DNA of 64,000 bases from Chinchilla lanigera (GCF_000276665.1 NW_004955438.1:16672777-16736776), one strand, 5' to 3'; positions 53,830-63,904 are shown, numbered from the stretch's first letter. The notes: generated by a model not told the origin, from the sequence alone. A program made the numbers and translations.

Positions 53830-54115
53830 GTTTTGGCTGCACGTAATAGATGGCTCCATTAAAAGTAGCTTAGACAAGAGAGGACAATAATTATTTCGCG
53901 TCCCAGAAATCAGAGTGGATCCAGAACCAGGGTGGTTAACTTAGAAGCTCAATAATGTCTCGCCGAGGCCCCAGGTCCTTTTCAGCTTTCTGCTCAGTCA
54001 TCCTCGTGAGGTAGCGTCTGATCCTGGGCTCTACCCCTCCTGGTCCTGAGGAGGCTCCAGCACTTCCAGCCATCACAGACAGACACCAGCATTCAGTAAT
54101 ATAAAACATCTACCA
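53830..54115. mobile_element. Dispersed mammalian repeat-like segment (family not named)
   Basis: GGCTGCACGTAATAGATGGC, AAGTAGCTTAGACAAGAGAG, GCCCCAGGTCCTTTTCAGC, CCAGCCATCACAGACAGACACC follow the order of an old mammalian interspersed repeat I have seen but cannot name confidently. Confidence 0.35.
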
Positions 54116-54545
54116 CACCTACATCCTTACTGTGGAGGTTTCCCTTTTGGAAGCGGCGATACTTGGTTCAGAAGCCACCCAGAAGATTTCCCTGCAAGTC
54201 CCACTGGCCAGTGAATTGTGACCCACATCCTTTCTTAAATCAGTCGTGCAAGAGCAGTAGGTTTACCATGGTGGCATGTGCTGTCTAGGATTTGTGCCCT
54301 GGCACTGGGCAGATCATATCTCTTTTTGTTCATGGCCACCCAGGCCTTGGGCAGCATGGGGCTCCGACAGAGAAGGGGTAAAGGCCTTTTGGTCGCAGCA
54401 CACATTTCCCAGCCGCCTCCAGTGCCCTCTCTGGGTACCAGCCAGAGAGCCAGCCACACTCGTCATCTCCTGGGAGCCTCTGCACCGTGCAGGCAGCTAT
54501 CACTGCGCACTGCTCTTGACCTTGAAGCCCATAAGGTTGAGAAGT
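54116..54545. other. Unique sequence, no gene recognised
   Basis: Overlapping open frames up to 105 codons with no domain. Confidence 0.4.
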
Positions 54546-54554
54546 GATCCGCAC

Positions 54555-54630
54555 ACAGTCTCACAGCTTGTGCATGGGAGAGCTGGGATCTGAATTCGAT
54601 TGATTCCAACTTCGGAAAGCCCAAGGGTCC
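54555..54630 (-). mobile_element. MIR fragment, antisense
   Basis: CAGTCTCACAGCTTGTGCATG, GAGAGCTGGGATCTGAATTC, then GATTCCAACTTCGGAAAGCCC. Confidence 0.65.
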
Positions 54631-54660
54631 CCTGAAGGAAGGGGAGCCTGCTCTCTGCAG

Positions 54661-54898
54661 TGGGTATAGATGTTTTGCTAAAGCAGGAAAATCCTCAACG
54701 TGGAGAGAGTCGGCTGATTGGAGGCAGAAGCAGAAAAATGCTTTCCTTCAGTGGGTTTCGCTTTGTATTTTAATAAACAGTTTAAAGGGAAGAGAAATGC
54801 AGCTGCTGAGAAGCCCCTCGGAGCTGCTGAAATCTTCAGCCACCCGTAACTGCCCGCCATCACTCAGGCTGGGCCACGCTGTGCCGCGGTCTTCAGCG
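54661..54898 (+). other. Candidate exon (unproven)
   Basis: A good acceptor (CCTGCTCTCTGCAG ending 54660) and a donor-like CAGCG/GTGAGT at 54899 bracket 238 bp. The frame starting at 54662 is open throughout (GYRCFAKAGKSSTW...), and that frame stays open from 54548 to about 54950. No family recognised. An open run of ~400 bp can occur by chance. Confidence 0.2.
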
Positions 54899-54899
54899 G

Positions 54900-55180
54900 T
54901 GAGTCCGCGAGCCCTGGCAGGAAGAAACCCCTGCCGGTGGGTGATTCGCTAATGGTCTCCTTGGGGAGGGCAGTGGGCATTTATTTCTGAGTGGAATTAA
55001 TTTCTTTTTAAAAGGAGGACCCTTAAGTGCCTCTTCTGGAAAAGGAGGGGGTCCGATTTTGCTAATTTTCTTGCTATGTGGCTCTTTTCCCCCAGGCATG
55101 AGACTTCAACTGGCAAATTGCTTTGGATTTGAAGGCAGTTGTGATTCTAATGCAGATAAATTCAGTTTGTTTTAACTTCA
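54900..55180. other. Unique sequence, no gene recognised
   Basis: Nothing nameable. Confidence 0.35.
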
Positions 55181-55184
55181 TGGA

Positions 55185-55440
55185 TTGAAAGCCTCCATTA
55201 TGTGCTCAGCCCTGTGCAGGAACTGGGGACATCAGGGGCCTGTCTGCCCTAGGCCCTTGCTGTCAGGAGAGAGTAGATGCTGTAATACAAAAGAATCAAG
55301 TCTCAGTGCCATGTGGCTGAGGGGCTTCAGGGTCCACAGGGCCCCTCGTCTCTCCCCCGGAAGTCTTCCTAGAGGAGGTGATGCCTGAACTAAATTAAAC
55401 AAAGGAAAGGTATTTGGCAGTGGGGGAATAAAATGGAAAG
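55185..55440 (-). mobile_element. L2 LINE 3' fragment, antisense
   Basis: TTATGTGCTCAGCCCTGTGC, CTTGCTGTCAGGAGAGAG, GAAGTCTTCCTAGAGGAGG, GATGCCTGAACTAAATTAAAC: antisense L2. Confidence 0.65.
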
Positions 55441-55544
55441 ACATCACGAAGCCCATACTAGCACCAACCTAGGCCAGCTTTGTGCACACACCATATGACA
55501 GTAATAAGAGCTTCAAACTTTGTCCTGGTATTTTCCATTTCTAA

Positions 55545-55697
55545 ACAGCAGCCTGTGAGGGGGGGGCATTTATTATTGGCAGTTTAGAAAGGAAAGTAAC
55601 AAGGCCAGGCATAGCATTCCGAGACTTGCTGGCTAAGACTTGCTGGCTAAGTGAAGACAGAGGTGGAACTCAGCACCCAGCGCTCTCAGCCACTTGT
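55545..55697 (-). mobile_element. MIR, antisense, with internal duplication
   Basis: GGCAGTTTAGAAAGGAAAG, then AGACAGAGGTGGAACTCAGC, CACCCAGCGCTCTCAGCC. A GACTTGCTGGCTAA unit is tandemly doubled at about 55622-55649. Confidence 0.6.
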
Positions 55698-55699
55698 GT

Positions 55700-56598
55700 G
55701 CCGCGCACATAAACATTATCTACACGTGCTGTACATTTATCACCGCAGCAATGATTATGCATACGTTGTGCATGCATAACATTTCGTTCTCAAAGACAGG
55801 GATTTACATTTTCTTCCAACCGCTCAGTGGATTGATTTGGAAATCAAATTTTGCAGTCCACACCCTTGAGAGAGGAGCTTATTTGTAAGGAAATGAACAC
55901 AACAGCCTGTGATTGGAGCAAACCAACACAGGGACCCATGTGTTTTGCAGCAAATGGCATCTGAGACAGGAAAAAAGTCTGCTTGCTGTGGGATCTCAGC
56001 ATGTGCCCGAGGGGGCTGTCTGGTAGTTGCTCGCTCCCCTGTGCTGTGGAGAGAATGACGGTGATTTGTCAGTGGGAGGAGAACTTTACAGGTTGCCAAA
56101 ACGCATCTGAAGTCTTCTAGGGGGTCTTGACTTCAGAAGGAATCGGGGCAATGGTTATAATCACTAAAACAAAGAGGAAAAAATGGGGCTTCAGATGGGA
56201 AATGATTTAGTGTATGTGACTTAGAAGGCAAGTGACAAAATGAGCCCAAAAGCACGGCCAAGAAGACAGGAGGATTCAAGGAACCAAAAGGATGCATTGA
56301 ATGGGGAGCACCGGATGCCAGGGGGAAGTTGCGTGATTCTAGAAGAAACGGGAGGGGTGTGAGCAATTCACTGCCCTTCCTCATGGCCCAGGGGTGTTAG
56401 CTGGGCCCATCTTGTACTGCACCCCTATTTCCTTTTAGGATTGAGGCTGTTTCCAGAAAGAAGAAATCGGAAGTTCCCTGAAGACGAAGGCCTGGGGCTG
56501 CTAAAGCTGTAGCAAAACCTTCCTGGAATAAGAAGGGACTGAGAAGCATTTGTCTTTGTTGGACAGGGATGGCTTTATTCAAAACATTCAAGCAGGGA
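55700..56598. other. Unique sequence, no gene recognised
   Basis: TTATGCATACGTTGTGCATGC (about 55756-55775) is a palindrome-like, AT-rich patch. No coding signal. Confidence 0.35.
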
Positions 56599-56599
56599 G

Positions 56600-56765
56600 G
56601 CTCAGGATTCAGGCAGGTTTGGGCTAAAAATCAGGTAGTTGTCCTCCCTGGGCCTTATTTGTGGAATGAAGATGAGAAAGAAGCTATTATATAATGTTAA
56701 TCAAGATGGTATATGTCGAGTAGCACAGTGCCCACACAGGAAGTGCAATTTATGTTAGTAATTAG
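56600..56765 (+). mobile_element. MIR
   Basis: GGCTCAGGATTCAGGCAGG, CTCCCTGGGCCTTATTTGTG, AGCACAGTGCCCACACAGG: sense MIR. Confidence 0.7.
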
Positions 56766-56884
56766 TTGCTATGTATTGTTGGGATGTTTAGCAATAGTGT
56801 ATGTGCAATGCCTTAACTGATGTTGCTTAAAAATTGTGCTGAAAGATACTTCTACTGTGCTATGAGGGGGTGTTTATTTTTTCC

Positions 56885-57135
56885 CATGTGTTAGACACTT
56901 TAAATACTTTTCATATATATTTGACTGGAATTTAGAGTGATAGGTAAATTACTACTAGTTATATACCATTAAACTGAAATCAATTTAATAGTCACAATAA
57001 TACTGTGAGGAAACTACCACTATCTTGAGTCCGTTTGTGGATCAAAAAGCCCTGAGAATTTCAGTAACTTTCTAAAGTTCTGCAGAGCTAAGATCTGAAG
57101 TCAAGTGTCTTCCTTTGGGAGCTACATTCTTAAGC
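56885..57135 (-). mobile_element. MIR, antisense, with small insertion
   Basis: CATGTGTTAGACACTTTAAA, CAATAATACTGTGAGGAAAC, TTTCAGTAACTTTCTAAAG, CAGAGCTAAGATCTGAAGTC. About 60 bp separate the 3' and core parts. Confidence 0.65.
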
Positions 57136-57139
57136 ACCA

Positions 57140-57555
57140 TGGCATGTGGCCTCTCACTGTTTCGTATGATTCCTACTGTTGTGATGTTGTTGTTAATATT
57201 CCTTGCTGTCATTATTTTCGCTGTGATATTTCCTACTACAGTATTGAGCTTTCGAGAATAGTCTTCTTGTATCTGATATTTCCCAAGTTTCATTTTTGTA
57301 GTTTTCGTATCCTACACACTCAGTGAGATGTGGAGAAGTCTTTGGTGGGGTATGTTATTCAGGAAATAACTTCACCCAATACTTCCTTCTTGACAGAAGG
57401 TGGAGGCTCTAAGCAGCCCGAAAATAGACCACTGCACGGAGTCCTTGCACTGAGAGCTCTCTTTGGCCACCAAGATGGAAAGACGCCTTGTAGTTATTGG
57501 AAGCAAAATTAAAAGTTCGGTCATATACAGGTAAAACTACAATTATGGAGGGAAT
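57140..57555. other. No gene recognised
   Basis: AT-rich unique sequence. Confidence 0.4.
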
Positions 57556-57559
57556 TATA

Positions 57560-57735
57560 TGTGTCATGCATTCTTCATACAGATTTTATTCAATTCTCCC
57601 CATGGAACATGGGTATGATTATCCTCATTTTGCCCAAAACTGAATATCAGCAGTAAAACAATCTATTCTTCATCACACAGATAGTAAGTAGGAAAATCAG
57701 GTCTTTTGGCTCCAAATTCCTTGCTTCCTGCATTA
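57560..57735 (-). mobile_element. MIR, antisense
   Basis: TATTCAATTCTCCCCATGG, TGGGTATGATTATCCTCATT, CACAGATAGTAAGTAGGAAAA, then TGGCTCCAAATTCC. Confidence 0.75.
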
Positions 57736-57799
57736 GATCATGAGTCTCCTAATTTCTCTTAGAGGCGGTTTGTGGTTTTCACTCTGATCCCTTGACAGG

Positions 57800-57960
57800 A
57801 CATATTACTCGCCAGGCATTGTTTTATCCCCTTCTATGCATTAGATTATTTCACCCTGAAAACAACTGTCAGGACTGGAGTCTATGACTATCATTTCCAT
57901 TTTATAGATGAGGAAACTGAGGCACAGCTCAAGGTCACCCACTTGCTGTACCAATTAAGG
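57800..57960 (-). mobile_element. MIR, antisense
   Basis: CTCGCCAGGCATTGTTTTATC, TCATTTCCATTTTATAGATG, AGGAAACTGAGGCACAGC, CAAGGTCACCCACTTGC. Confidence 0.85.
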
Positions 57961-57964
57961 TTAT

Positions 57965-58315
57965 AATGGGAAATGGTAGCACACAAATAATTGAAGAAGC
58001 TTTGATGAGAGAACAACCTATCAAATTTGAGACTGAGATCACCAACGTCTGATCATTTTTAAATCTTCAGAAATGGTAATGTGGTAAGTTTAAACCTACT
58101 GTCATGTGTGAAGGGGCTTTAGGGAAAGCAGTAGCGAGCAGCCTGGGGCTGGTAAGTCTGAGAGCTGTTGCTACCACTAGGCCTGAAGGGGTGGAAGTGG
58201 GGTGGTCCCAGGGCAAGAGACAACTATGCGGAGAAGCCACCCAAGAGGAGAGGTGGCCATTGGCTGAGCCCACAGTGGTCCAGGTAAGAGGGAGGGAGCT
58301 TCAGGAGGAAATTCT
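57965..58315. other. No gene recognised
   Basis: An open frame of 149 codons (58104-58553, plus) runs into L2/MIR sequence and has no domain; probably chance. Confidence 0.4.
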
Positions 58316-58317
58316 CA

Positions 58318-58385
58318 CACCATCTTCTCCACTCCTCAAGCCTCTACATGGCTTCCCATTGCTTGAATTCACCAGAAGGCAGGGG
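58318..58385 (+). mobile_element. L2 fragment
   Basis: CTCAAGCCTCTACATGGC, then TTCCCATTGCTTGAATTC: worn sense L2. Confidence 0.45.
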
Positions 58386-58454
58386 TCTGGATGCCTGTTG
58401 CGGCAGTCCATGGGTCCCAGTCTGGTGGAGCACAGACCAGAGTGGGGAGGGTGC

Positions 58455-58545
58455 ACAGGGATCTCAGTAAACAAGTGGTGCAGCTGGGTTCAAATGCAGG
58501 TGACCTGGCCTCAGAGCCCTTCCTCTGAACCAGCACCTCTCATTT
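58455..58545 (-). mobile_element. MIR fragment, antisense
   Basis: AACAAGTGGTGCAGCTGGG, TTCAAATGCAGGTGACCTGG, then TCAGAGCCCTTCCTCTGAACC. Confidence 0.65.
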
Positions 58546-58549
58546 TGAA

Positions 58550-59115
58550 CTAATGGAAAGATCTAGAACTTTAGAATCACTGGTACACTAAAATCTCCTC
58601 TCGGGGATTTCCTCTGAGCTTTGCAGGCATTCACAATGAATTATTCACCCTTTATATTAATATTTGATTTCTAACAAAAGAGCTGGTTTTAAGAGTGCCT
58701 TGGTGCAGAATGGAGCCGGCCTGAGCCCAGGGCTGCAGCCTACTCTTGGCAGCTGTGGTTCACCTTTGGCAGCACGATATTTTACTGAGTAGATAAGGGC
58801 CCATGCCATGGGTCATGAATTAGAAGTGGAGCTGGCTGTCAGGATGACGGCACTTTGATGAACATTGGTGGCATCCAACTAATCGAAGACAGCTCACACA
58901 GATCAAAAATGTGAACTCTGGGAGGGATCACGCAAGCCTGGGATTTAACAACCCACACGGTGAGAAAATTACAAAAATAAAAACCTGAAAACCTCAGGTT
59001 TGGAGAAAACTCAGTTACCAGAGAGTGGTAAGAAGAGACAAGAGTATATGTCCTGGAACATGTAATAGGTTTGTGGTGGGGCTGGAGACAGCCTCATTCT
59101 CTCCTCCTTCATTAC
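58550..59115. other. Unique sequence, no gene recognised
   Basis: Repeat-free by eye. No coding signal. Confidence 0.35.
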
Positions 59116-59119
59116 CTTC

Positions 59120-59420
59120 CCATTTGACAGTTCCTCTACGCAGGACATCTTCCGGCTTTCATCCCATGACCAATTCCTACCCACTCTTCAAGTTCCGTCT
59201 CTTCCAGGAAAGCTCTAGTGATTTCCCATCTTATCCCAGGCAGAGGAAAGCATCTTGGGTAATAACAATCCCATGTCTGCTTTTCCAGTGAGACTGAATT
59301 AACCTCCTCTGATGGCAAGAAACCATGGCAGTTATCTCTGGAGCCTCCATCCTAGCATGATATCTGATGTGTCATAGTTCTGGTTCACACATGCTGGACG
59401 AGTGAATGAGTGGAGTTCAT
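59120..59420 (+). mobile_element. L2 LINE 3' end
   Basis: CCCACTCTTCAAGTTCCGTC, CTTCCAGGAAAGCTCTAGTG, then TGGTTCACACATGCTGGAC and GAGTGAATGAGTGG: sense L2 to its terminus. Confidence 0.65.
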
Positions 59421-59563
59421 AGATCATGTTGTCTCAGAGGAGAGCTCACTAAGGGTTCCATGGAAACTGCTGGGCATGTTCTATATAGGAACCATTGGCC
59501 AGAATTCCAAGTGTCTGAAAGTGGTAAAAAGTGGTAAAAGAGATATGTGCACTTGTGCCTTAG

Positions 59564-59757
59564 ATCAGGTTACTAAAACAAACCAAAACTTATCATATGC
59601 TAGGCAGCACAAGAAGCTAATACTTCTTACTGCTCTGGAGGCCAGGAAGTCCCAAGGTCAAGTCACCGCCAGTTCCGTGTGTAGTGAGGGCCTATTTCTC
59701 ATAGATGAGGACTTCCTTTGTCCACGTATGGTGGAAGGGGCTAGCTAGCTCCCTGGA
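59564..59757 (-). mobile_element. MaLR-type LTR fragment, antisense
   Basis: TTACTAAAACAAACCAAAAC, TACTGCTCTGGAGGCCAGG, AAGTCCCAAGGTCAAGTCAC, GTGAGGGCCTATTTCTC. Confidence 0.6.
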
Positions 59758-59889
59758 ACATTTTTTAAATGGACAGCAACTCACACTTTTAGATTGTTTT
59801 TACCTTAAATCAATGACATCTAATGCAGAGCTTTGCATGTTATTAATGTTCAGATATTGGGTAGAAGGCTCTCCAGAGATCGCCAGAAT

Positions 59890-60350
59890 GCTGCCGTGTG
59901 CTATGTACCTCTCACACTTTTCCTTGAAGTTTTCCATTCTCATTACTCTGGTACTTGCACACAACTCCAGCACCTTCATCTCTATCTGGCTTACCTGCCA
60001 GACTTCAATCTGTCTTGTGCACAGCAGCCAGAGTTATGCTCCTAGACACAGCTCAGGTCCAGTCACTGCACTCCTGATGCTCTATCAGCCCCTCCAACTG
60101 AGTGGATCCTAGGCTCAGGAAGATAATGCCCAATGCTTGCTACACACGGTTCCAGCTTTTCTTACCTTGCACTACTTTCTTCATTCCATCAAATGCTCTA
60201 AAGAACTGGATTTGTCTGTTTTCTGTGTAATTCTTCCTACCACACTTTTGCATCTTTATTTGTGTTGTTTCTCTCATATGAGGATGCCTTTGTTCCATCT
60301 TCACAACTTGACCCTCAAGAATCAGTTCTGTAGTGGCTGGAACTAAAGGT
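59890..60350 (+). mobile_element. L2 LINE remnant
   Basis: CACAGCAGCCAGAGTTATGC, AGTCACTGCACTCCTGATGC, CATGCTTGC-type palm, CCAGCTTTTCTTACCTTGC, and CTTTGTTCCATCTTCACAAC in L2 order. Confidence 0.6.
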
Positions 60351-60404
60351 AATAATTTCCTCCTCTGACTCTTGAGAACGGTTCTAAGACCCTTTATGAA
60401 TCAC

Positions 60405-60765
60405 ACATCACCACCATCATCACCATTACCATCCTCACCATCACCATCACCATCACCATCACCATCACCATCACCACCATTATCACTACCACCACCATCA
60501 CAACTTCTACCACCATGCCTATCCTTACAATCACCATAAATTACCACCACTGCCACCACCAGCATCATCACCACCATCACCATCCTCACCACAATTATCA
60601 CTACCATCACCACCACTACCATCATCCCCATCATCACAGTCTCCACCATCACCATCACCATTACCACCATCATCACCCCACCATTGTAGTAATCATACTG
60701 GTCACCCCCAGCCCCACCATCACCATCATCACCACCACCATTGTAGTAATCATACTGGTCATCTC
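60405..60765. repeat. (CAC/CAT/ATC)n triplet array
   Basis: About 360 bp of imperfect triplets with the plus strand almost G-free. A 25-bp non-triplet unit starting ACCATTGTAGTAATCATAC is repeated at 60680-60704 and 60737-60761. Plus-strand His-rich and minus-strand Asp/Gly/Val/Met-rich open frames are repeat-driven. Confidence 0.95.
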
Positions 60766-60770
60766 CCTCT

Positions 60771-61019
60771 TCACCTCTTATTGCTAGGATGGCCTGGTGC
60801 AAAGTAGGGTTCCATGGCACTTGTTGGAAGAGTGAACAGGTGCAATGAGATGGTGATGTTCTGGGCAAAGAGCTTCCCATGAGCTCTGATGAGAACATCA
60901 CCCACATTCTGGACCTGATAACCAAACTTCTGATACTCTTGGCATTGGCAAGTGCTTAGGGCAGATTTACCCTCCCTGCCTCCCACAGAAGTACCCAGAG
61001 GAGTCATTCTCGAAATCAC
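60771..61019 (-). other. Unidentified minus-strand open frame
   Basis: 83 open codons. The central part reads CQEYQKFGYQVQNVGDVLIRA then HGKLFAQNITISLHLF, which looks more protein-like than the other frames here. I do not recognise it. It might be a pseudogene fragment. A different minus-strand frame (60401-60925) overlaps it and derives from the triplet array. Confidence 0.25.
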
Positions 61020-61116
61020 AAATAATCTTTAATGGAAGTTACTTGCAGCAGCTGTTCTGGGTGCCCCATGCTCTATCCCTGAGGTTTCGGGGAAGGGATT
61101 CCCCTTGCATGTCGAT

Positions 61117-61154
61117 CACACCCTACCTCAAGTGCTGGCTTGAGGTAGGGTGTG
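61117..61154. other. Perfect 16-bp hairpin with 6-nt loop
   Basis: CACACCCTACCTCAAG (61117-61132), loop TGCTGG, then the exact reverse complement CTTGAGGTAGGGTGTG (61139-61154). The right arm contains TGAGGTAG, the let-7 seed string. A 6-bp hairpin (GGGGAA/TTCCCC, 61089-61104) precedes it. The stem does not extend beyond 16 bp, so a standard microRNA precursor is not supported. Confidence 0.95.
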
Positions 61155-61159
61155 GCTCC

Positions 61160-61775
61160 CCACTTCTGAGCCTTTTATTGAATCTGTGAGAGTTCACTCA
61201 GTCCACATGCCAGGGAGTCTGGACGTGTGGGGGTTACGAGCTCCACAGCAAATGGGAGATAGGCACTGGTGGATGCAAACCCCAGACTGCTGTTCTTTGC
61301 TGGTAGGTTCTCCTCAGTGGGTGTGTGCCCTCTTGCTTCCCTCTTCCATTCCCATTTTGGTTCTTTAACCACTCTGATTGTTTGGTGTCCACAACACCAT
61401 TAGGCTGTGTCTTCTGCTGGTGACACTGAGAGGGAAAGTTGGTGTACGAACATGACTCTTTCTCTCCCTCTTCTTTCTAAGGGTGGACGTGGCCATGGGA
61501 GAGGGCCTTGCTTCTCCCTTCCAGAGCTGCTGCTTGGCCTTCTGTTGGCATCTCTCTTTTGCTCCCAGGGGACAGTGGAACTGAGCCAGTATTCTGGATG
61601 CCCAAGGCAGCTTGGGTGAACAAACTCTCTCAGCTTCATTAGGGCAGCCGAATTGGCTTTGCCCTGAAGCAGCCGAAGCCAACATATTAGGCCCCAGAAC
61701 CAGTCTATCCTTCCAGATGTGGAGAGACTGCTACATAATCACCGTAACCTGCTTCTTTCTCCATCGGGTCACACC
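61160..61775. other. No gene recognised
   Basis: Overlapping open frames up to 106 codons (minus, 61365-61685) with no domain. Confidence 0.4.
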
Positions 61776-61779
61776 TCCA

Positions 61780-62275
61780 CTTGCCTGTCCCCAGCCTCAC
61801 TTGGTGCTGGTGGGGAACCCTGTGGCTGCACTGTAGCCAATGGAATGTGGGCGATGTGAGGCAGTGAGGCAGCAGAGCCTGCTCACACTAGCTCCAAAGG
61901 CTGATTGTTACATGTTCAGGAATGTTGCGAGCTGGTCCTGAAGCTTTCATTAGCCTGAAATCAAGTGGGATCGGCCATTTACACCCAGGATGGCAAATGC
62001 CACAGAACTGGTTTGTCTCTCCTCAGGGGAGCTGGGTGTTAACCATGACCAGCACACCATTTTACATTAGCCTTTTCCAGGACTGGCATACAAAGTCTTC
62101 CCCAGCGCATCCTCTACCACCAGATGGAGGAAGCCATGTGGATGAAGAGGAATCCAAAGCCACAGCAACAAGGCATCTGGGACCTGGAGTGAGTGGAGGA
62201 AGACCTCTTGCCAAGAGCACCGAATATGAACTGTGATGTGGGTAGGAAATAAAACGTACTGTGTTCAGCCCACAA
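61780..62275 (+). mobile_element. Possible ERVL-type LTR remnant
   Basis: GTAGCCAATGGAATGTGGGC near the start and GGAAATAAAACGTACTGTG then TTCAGCCCAC near the end match the order of an old mammalian LTR with a terminal poly(A) signal. The centre is not clear. Confidence 0.35.
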
Positions 62276-62334
62276 GAATTCCCATCTCCTGTGCTGCTGC
62301 AGATATCATTCCTTACCTTGACCAGAGAGCAAAG

Positions 62335-62545
62335 TAGAAATTCCAGCTGTGTCATTTATAAGTTCTATGACTTTGGACAGGTTGCATAACCTCATTCCTC
62401 TTCTTTCCTTCTCTAAAACGGGGATGAGGGAATCACCTTCTTCACAGGGTGCTTCTAGTTCACGCTATCATGAGCCAGTGAGCATAGAGCACTTAGCACA
62501 GTGCCTGGCATAGAGCAAGGGGTGATCCGTGCCTGTGATTATTGA
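62335..62545 (+). mobile_element. MIR (near full length)
   Basis: TCCAGCTGTGTCATTTATAAG, ATGACTTTGGACAGGTTGC, ATAACCTCATTCCTCTTC, TAAAACGGGGATGAGGG, GCACAGTGCCTGGCATAGAGC. Confidence 0.88.
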
Positions 62546-62549
62546 TGGT

Positions 62550-63080
62550 ATCCTCTGCAGAGGGTTTTGGAGCTTGAAATTGCTGCTCTGCTTCCCAGCT
62601 GACTTTGAATTACCTCCTCTGGGAACCAGGAATGCTAAGGCCCCTGGTTATAACCTAGCACAAGCTACCTGTCCCTTTGTCATTTTTCATGACTGACACA
62701 GTGAGGTGTTTTAACAGCAGAGCAGGCAGAGCTGCCATCCCTCCAGAGAAAGAGGGGTTCCCCAAGTTATTTCCCACAGAAGCTTTGCAGTGCTAAGATT
62801 TAGCATGCTGCACATTTCATTACTTTCTCCCAGACGCTTTGAATAAGAGGCTTTGTGAATGGAATAAACATCAGCAGGGGAGGAGCCTGCTTGCAGCATC
62901 CTAACATTGCATCTTTGCACGAGCCCTTCGCAGAGGATCCCGGATGACTTTGGACACACACCACGGGGTGTTCCTTCTTCTCCTTCTCCCGCAAAAAGCT
63001 AATTATGAGCAGGGAAAGGAAATCAATTGATGCCTGGCAGTTGCAGCAGATTTCTGTCGGGCAGCGTTTTGAATCAATCT
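62550..63080. other. Unique sequence, possible conserved element
   Basis: No repeat is seen in 62690-63080. AGCTAATTATGAGCAGG and AAATCAATTGATGCC are homeodomain-type motifs. Conservation is untested. Confidence 0.3.
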
Positions 63081-63084
63081 GGTT

Positions 63085-63420
63085 CAATGTTTACAAAGCA
63101 CCTAGTGTGTGGCAGGCACCATACTGGGCTCTGAGGAGAGCCAGGCTGGGTGTGGCTGCAGGGACCTCACAGCTGGACAGAAACCAAGGTGAACCCTGTA
63201 GTTCTGATAAACCGAGGTTAGTGGGTTATTGCCTCCCCACCACTCCCCCAGAAGACAGAGGACAATGGGGGTCTGGGGAGGAGCAAGAGTCAAGAAGAAG
63301 GGCTGGGGCCGTCACTGAGGACCTTGAGTGCCGGGCCAAAGGCTTTCAAACCACTGATGGTTTTGAAACGGAAAAACCAACCCAAGGGGAGGTGGTTGTC
63401 AAGGGCAGGCTGGGGTGAGG
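63085..63420 (-). mobile_element. L2 LINE 3' fragment, antisense
   Basis: AAGCACCTAGTGTGTGGCAGG, CACCATACTGGGCTCTGAGG, then GACCTTGAGTGCCGGGCC and GATGGTTTTGAAACGG: antisense L2. Confidence 0.55.
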
Positions 63421-63444
63421 TGAGACAGGGCAGGTGGAGAGGCA

Positions 63445-63554
63445 GGAGGTGCACGGTCTGGAGCTCTAGGCTCAGATGGCCGAGGCTCACATGTCAGTTC
63501 CAACAGACTCGGCAGTGTGATTTTACTGAGTTCTTTATCATCTCTGTGCCTCTG
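63445..63554 (+). mobile_element. MIR fragment
   Basis: GGTCTGGAGCTCTAGGCTC, GTGTGATTTTACTGAGTTC, TTTATCATCTCTGTGCCTC. Confidence 0.55.
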
Positions 63555-63573
63555 CTTCTCTCTCTCTCTCTCA
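63555..63573. repeat. (TC)n microsatellite
   Basis: Short CT run. Confidence 0.9.
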
Positions 63574-63684
63574 GTTAGACGGAGACAGCAGCAGCAGCGG
63601 TCTCACGAGGATGGGAGGACCAAATGGGGCCGAGCTCCTGCAAACACGCAGCACAGCAGCCACAGGGCACTGCAGGGGCTCAGT

Positions 63685-63830
63685 AGCACCATCCACTGAG
63701 TGCCTATTACGTGCCAGGCACTGCTCTAGGCACTGGGGTGAAACGGTGGAAAGACAAACATAGACACTGGCTTCTCTCCCGGGACAGACAAGAGGGAGAT
63801 CATTAATCTGGCGGGCATCTATCCACTGCT
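63685..63830 (-). mobile_element. L2 LINE 3' end, antisense
   Basis: CACTGAGTGCCTATTACGTG, CCAGGCACTGCTCTAGGCAC, TGGGGTGAAACGGTGGAAAG. Confidence 0.85.
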
Positions 63831-63904
63831 GATTACCTACCATTCATAACCCCCAATGGGCTTTGCCTCAGCATCCTTAGGGGACTACGTTACTCCTCTG
63901 TCTA

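Noticed and set aside
58104..58553. 149-codon plus frame with a CCAG/GTAAGA donor at 58283
   Set aside because: No convincing acceptor, and the 3' half is L2 and MIR sequence.
61117..61154. Annotation as a let-7 family microRNA gene
   Set aside because: The stem is only 16 bp with a 6-nt loop, too short for a canonical precursor, and similarity to let-7 stops after the seed.
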